Shown here: one piece after another, positions 61,601 to 64,000 of the stretch | Position numbering within the stretch: position 1 is the first letter of the stretch | How the letters are laid out: each line of letters opens with the position of its first letter | Assembly: GCA_905221035.1 (NCBI GenBank) | Contig: CAJNBP010000008.1 | Coordinates: 9,287-73,286, forward strand | Length of the DNA stretch: 64,000 bases | Reading direction: 5' to 3' | DNA from: a bacterium | Lineage (GTDB): Bacteria > Bacillota > Bacilli > Lactobacillales > Streptococcaceae | Program-made: the position numbers and the translations under genes | Notes under the pieces: model-generated | Databases searched by the model: none | The model's input: the letters and a program-made list of their open reading frames with translations, nothing else | What the model was told of the DNA's origin: nothing

Positions 61601-64000
61601 TATGGTCTGGGTAGGTGATTAATACTTTCCCTGGTTTGCTTCCTGGAGTTGTATTGGTATCGGGTTTTTCTGCCCATGTGTAGGTTGTACCTTTTGGCAG
61701 ATTTTCTGTGTTAATACTTCCTTCTGCGCTTGGGTCACTGCCGTGTTTGGCCGTTTGACCTGATTCTTTTGCCGTTGGATTGAACGTTTCTTTTTGTTCT
61801 TTCACCGTGATTGGGACTGTGACTTCATCGGTAGTTCCGTCTGGATAAGTGACTAAGGCTACACTTGGATGATCTCCTGGTGTATTCACAACTGGCGTGT
61901 CTTTCCATGTGACTCTTGTTCCATCTGGTAAATCTGTCTTATCTACACTGTCTTCTGCATTTGGCACTGTCCCGTTGTCCACCGTTTGGGCTTTTGGCTG
62001 TGGATCGTAATCATCTTTTTGTGGCGTTACTTCAACCGTTACCGTCACTTCTTCCGTACTTTGGTCTGGGTAAGTGATTAATACTTTTCCTGATTTGCTT
62101 CCTGGTTTACTTGTGTCTGGTTGTTCTGACCAGCTATAGTTTGTTCCTGCTGGTAAGTCATTGGTATTAATACTTTTCTCTGGATCTGGTACTTCGTTGT
62201 GACGAACCGTTTGGTTCGGTTCTTTTGCCGTTGGATTGAACGTATCTTTTTGTTCTTTCACCGTAATTGGCACTATGACTTCATCGGTAGTTCCGTCTGG
62301 ATAAGTGACTAAGGCTACACTTGGATGATTTCCTGGTGTGCTGACATCTGGTGTTTCTTTCCATGCGATTGTTGTTCCGCTTGGTAAACCTGTCTTGTCT
62401 ACACTTGTTTCTGGATCTGGTACGTGTCCATTGTCCACTTCTTGAGGGATTCCAGTCGGAGTGCATTCATCTTTTTGTGGCGTTACTTCAACCGTTACCG
62501 TCACTTCTTCCGTACTTTGGTCTGGGTAGGTGATTAATACTTTCCCTGATTTACTTCCTGGAGTCGTATTGGTATCTGGTTTTTCTACCCATGTGTAGGT
62601 TGTACCTTTTGGCAGATTGTCTGTGTTAATACTTCCTTCTGCACTCGGTTCACTGCCGTGTTTTGCCGTTTGACCTGGTTCTTTCGCAGTTGGATTGAAC
62701 GTTTCTTTTTGTTCTTTCACCGTGATTGGCACTGTGACTTCATCGATAGTTCCGTCAGGGTATGTTACTAACGCTACGGTTGGATGTGCTCCTGGTGTAC
62801 TTACATCTGGCGTGTCTTTCCATGTTACAGTTGTTCCGCTTGGTAAGCCGGTTTTGTTTACACTTGATTCTGGATCGGGTACATGACCATTGTCTACTTC
62901 TTGCGCAATACCAGTTGGGGTGTACTCATCTTTTTGTGGCGTTACTTCAACCGTTACCGTCACTTCTTCCGTACTCTTATCTGGATATGTGATTAATACT
63001 TTTCCTGTCTTACTTCCTGGTTTACTTGTGTCTGGTTGTTCTGACCAGCTATAGTTTGTTCCACTTGGTAATCCATCTGTATTGATACTTCCTTCTGCAC
63101 TTGGCTCACTACCGTGTTTTGCCGTTTGACCTGGTTCTTTTGCCGTTGGATTGAACGTTTCTTTTTGTTCTTTCACCGTGATTGGGACTGTGACTTCGTC
63201 GATTGTTCCGTCAGGATATGTCACTAAGGCTACGGTTGGATGTGCTCCTGGTGTGTTCACAACTGGAGTTTCTTTCCATGTGACCCTTGTGCCTTCTGGT
63301 AAGCCGGTTCTATCTACACTTGTTTCTGGATCTAGTACGTGCCCATTGTCCACTTCTTGCGCTATTGCGGTTGGTGTGTATTCATCATTTTGCGGAGTTA
63401 CGTTTACCGTTACCGTAACTTCTTCCGTACTATGGTCTGGGTAGGTGATTAATACTTTCCCTGGTTTACTTCCTGGGGTTGTATTGGTATCTGGTTTTTC
63501 TACCCATGTGTAGGTTGTACCTTTTGGTAAGTTGTCTGTGTTGATACTTCCTTCTGCACTTGGCTCACTACCGTGTTTGGCCGTTTGACCTGGTTCTTTT
63601 GCCGTTGGATTGAACGTGTCTTTTTGTTCTTTCACCGTGATTGGGACTGTGACTTCATCGACTGTTCCGTCTGGATAAGTGACTAAGGCTACACTTGGAT
63701 GATCTCCTGGTGTGTTCACAACTGGAGTTTCTTTCCATGCGATTGTTGTTCCGCTTGGTAAGTCGGTCTTATCGACACTGTCTTCTGCATTTGGTACTGT
63801 ACCATTATCAACCGTTTGGGCTTTTGGCTGTGGATCGTAATCATCTTTTTGTGGCGTTACTTCAACCGTTACCGTCACTTCTTCCGTACTCTTATCTGGA
63901 TATGTGATTAATACTTTTCCTGTCTTACTTCCTGGTTTACTTGTGTCTGGTTGTTCTGACCAGCTATAGTTTGTTCCTGCTGGTAAGTCATTGGTATTAA
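58632..64000 (-). CDS. Very large LPXTG surface protein with alternating Rib-like repeats, C-terminal part (runs off right edge)
   Basis: Open on minus from the right edge to the stop at 58632: about 1789 codons, no start codon or signal peptide in the window. From the edge to about 59480 it is built of alternating Rib-like domains A (KEQKETFNPTAKEPGQTAKH...TEEVTVTVEV) and B (DDYDPQPKAQTVDNGTVP...YPDGTVDEVTVPITV), about 76 residues each. A divergent B-like unit, a linker (NLTQAEQDKVKKNVKKANPG), a MucBP-like domain (IITKWTDEQGHELKP...VVTHVFRKVSP), a Pro-rich wall segment, LPNTG, a TM helix and KKKKDDEEEA follow. Rib domains act as stiff rods presenting an N-terminal adhesive head; that head is outside the window. 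Confidence 0.92.
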   Translation of the reverse strand, partial: NTNDLPAGTNYSWSEQPDTSKPGSKTGKVLITYPDKSTEEVTVTVEVTPQKDDYDPQPKAQTVDNGTVPNAEDSVDKTDLPSGTTIAWKETPVVNTPGDHPSVALVTYPDGTVDEVTVPITVKEQKDTFNPTAKEPGQTAKHGSEPSAEGSINTDNLPKGTTYTWVEKPDTNTTPGSKPGKVLITYPDHSTEEVTVTVNVTPQNDEYTPTAIAQEVDNGHVLDPETSVDRTGLPEGTRVTWKETPVVNTPGAHPTVALVTYPDGTIDEVTVPITVKEQKETFNPTAKEPGQTAKHGSEPSAEGSINTDGLPSGTNYSWSEQPDTSKPGSKTGKVLITYPDKSTEEVTVTVEVTPQKDEYTPTGIAQEVDNGHVPDPESSVNKTGLPSGTTVTWKDTPDVSTPGAHPTVALVTYPDGTIDEVTVPITVKEQKETFNPTAKEPGQTAKHGSEPSAEGSINTDNLPKGTTYTWVEKPDTNTTPGSKSGKVLITYPDQSTEEVTVTVEVTPQKDECTPTGIPQEVDNGHVPDPETSVDKTGLPSGTTIAWKETPDVSTPGNHPSVALVTYPDGTTDEVIVPITVKEQKDTFNPTAKEPNQTVRHNEVPDPEKSINTNDLPAGTNYSWSEQPDTSKPGSKSGKVLITYPDQSTEEVTVTVEVTPQKDDYDPQPKAQTVDNGTVPNAEDSVDKTDLPDGTRVTWKDTPVVNTPGDHPSVALVTYPDGTTDEVTVPITVKEQKETFNPTAKESGQTAKHGSDPSAEGSINTENLPKGTTYTWAEKPDTNTTPGSKPGKVLITYPDHSTEEVTVTVEVTPQKDDYDPQPKAQTVDNGTVPNAEDSVDKTGLPEGTRVTWNTTPDVSTPGSHPTVALVTYPDGTVDEVTVPITVKEQKETFNPTAKEPGQTAKHGSEPSAEGSINTDGLPSGTTYTWVEKPDTNTTPGNKPGKVLITYPDNSTEEVNVTVEVTPQKDDYDPQPKPQTMDNGTVPNAEDSVDKTGLPDGTRVTWKTRPDVSTLGSHPSVALVHYPDGTEDEVTVPITVKEQKETFNPTAKEPNQTVRHNEVPNPEKSINTNDLPAGTNYSWSEQPDTSKPGSKTGKVLITYPDKSTEEVSVTVNVTPQNDEYTPTAIAQEVDNGHVPDPETSVNKTGLPSGTRVTWKTTPDVSTPGAHPSVALVTYPDGTEDEVTVPITVKEQKETFNPTAKDPAPTAKHGSDPSAEGSINTENLPKGTTYTWVEKPDTNSTPGSKSGKVLITYPDQSTEEVTVTVEVTPQKDDYDPQPKAQTVDNGTVPKAEDSVDKTGLPSGTRVTWKDTPVVNTPGSHPTVALVTYPDGTVDEVTVPITVKKQKETFNPTAKQPGQTAKHGSEPSAEGSINADGLPSGTTYTWTEKPDTNTTPGSKPGKVLITYPDKSTEEVTVTVEVTPQKDDYDPQPKAQTVEHAQVPLAKDSIHNVKDLPEGSTFEWKDSKVPDTSKHGEKKGVVTVTYQDRSTEDVEVTITVNPKDFTPVVPKEKVPVKNPDNLTQAEQDKVKKNVKKANPGKDVIVASDGNVTITDPETNVSHNIPRDELLFAYAKGEPEVLKIPEFNGGVNTPDAPAHEVPEFHGAVNGELPDPVQLPKVQLIITKWTDEQGHELKPADAKAPSVLGEANEAFEHGEIEGYVFVRTETKGDVVTHVFRKVSPVRPTGDAQQRPAAPSDDTNPRPDIATPAEVPTTQPAEQPSQTVEVPSQLADKVETVDAQVAPSQNQAVLPNTGTQEDRATGALGVLSLLGAFGLLFAKKKKDDEEEA
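59480..64000 (-). repeat. Nine-plus AB composite repeats of 456/459 bp
   Basis: The landmark TTGAACG (plus) recurs at 63610, 63151, 62695, 62236, 61780, 61321, 60862, 60406 and 59947. Spacings are 459, 456, 459, 456, 459, 459, 456 and 459 bases (152 or 153 residues). The array continues past the right edge. Confidence 0.93.

Noticed and set aside
59480..64000. Regularly spaced repeats resembling a CRISPR or satellite array
   Set aside because: The period is 456/459 bases, always a multiple of three, and the whole array is one open reading frame of Rib-like domains; no cas genes are near.
1..64000. tRNA or rRNA genes
   Set aside because: No cloverleaf-like or rRNA-like sequence was noticed in any intergenic region; a covariance search was not possible.

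Overview
The window looks like chromosome from a mitis-group Streptococcus (S. mitis / S. oralis / S. pneumoniae-like). The signs are low GC, BOX elements (three clear copies), a RUP-like repeat array, YSIRK/LPXTG surface proteins, and a housekeeping gene order (greA-mltG-GNAT-GNAT-murC ... snf2-patB-metB ... aliB ... murJ/murE ... ppaC ... HAD-cyclophilin ... rpsR-ssb-rpsF ... asnS ... aspC) that matches what I remember of the pneumococcal chromosome. Species cannot be fixed from sequence reading alone. Nearly everything is on the minus strand; only murE and an FMN reductase gene are on plus.

Layout. 1-2650: N-terminal part of a YSIRK surface protein that runs off the left edge, with a G9 tract in its promoter spacer. 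2651-3784: AT-rich non-coding DNA with about four tandem degenerate RUP-like repeats. 3785-5125: an Rpn/PD-(D/E)XK nuclease gene followed by the 3' fragment of a paralogue. 5267-11505: a GNAT enzyme, the NAD salvage pair pncB-nadE, an XRE regulator with a membrane protein, a HAD remnant, another GNAT and an amino-acid permease. 11579-19869: greA, mltG, two GNATs, murC, a streptococcal hypothetical and a SWIM-SNF2 helicase. 19962-25272: patB-metB, a small hypothetical and an oligopeptide-binding lipoprotein. 25479-28652: divergent murJ and murE (peptidoglycan precursor flipping and L-Lys addition). 28699-34670: CsbD, DUF1803, a papain-like amidase, ppaC, a GIY-YIG protein, a tRNA methyltransferase, CvfD, a HAD-cyclophilin fusion and a GNAT. 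34922-35965: rpsF-ssb-rpsR, followed by a four-hairpin tandem terminator array.

36129-52139: two giant sortase-anchored proteins lie between rpsF and asnS. One (2924 aa) combines Mub-type, Rib-like and MucBP-like domains. The other (2251 aa) is CshA-like, with a GEVED domain and about ten CshA repeats. 52599-55992: asnS, a VOC protein, aspC and a TseB-like protein. 56285-58418: an MFS transporter and an FMN reductase. 58632-64000: C-terminal part of a third very large LPXTG protein made of alternating Rib-like repeats, running off the right edge.

The most interesting signals are homopolymeric G tracts upstream of two separate surface-protein genes (G9 in a promoter spacer, G12 in a leader), which suggest phase-variable adhesins. 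Others are shared sortase-tail DNA and flanking direct repeats around the CshA-like gene, mosaic 456/459-bp repeats in the right-hand adhesin, a dispersed modular terminator cassette, an in-frame paralogue fragment directly behind the rpn stop codon, and two housekeeping genes (murE, trmN6-like) whose promoters predict leaderless or nearly leaderless mRNAs.
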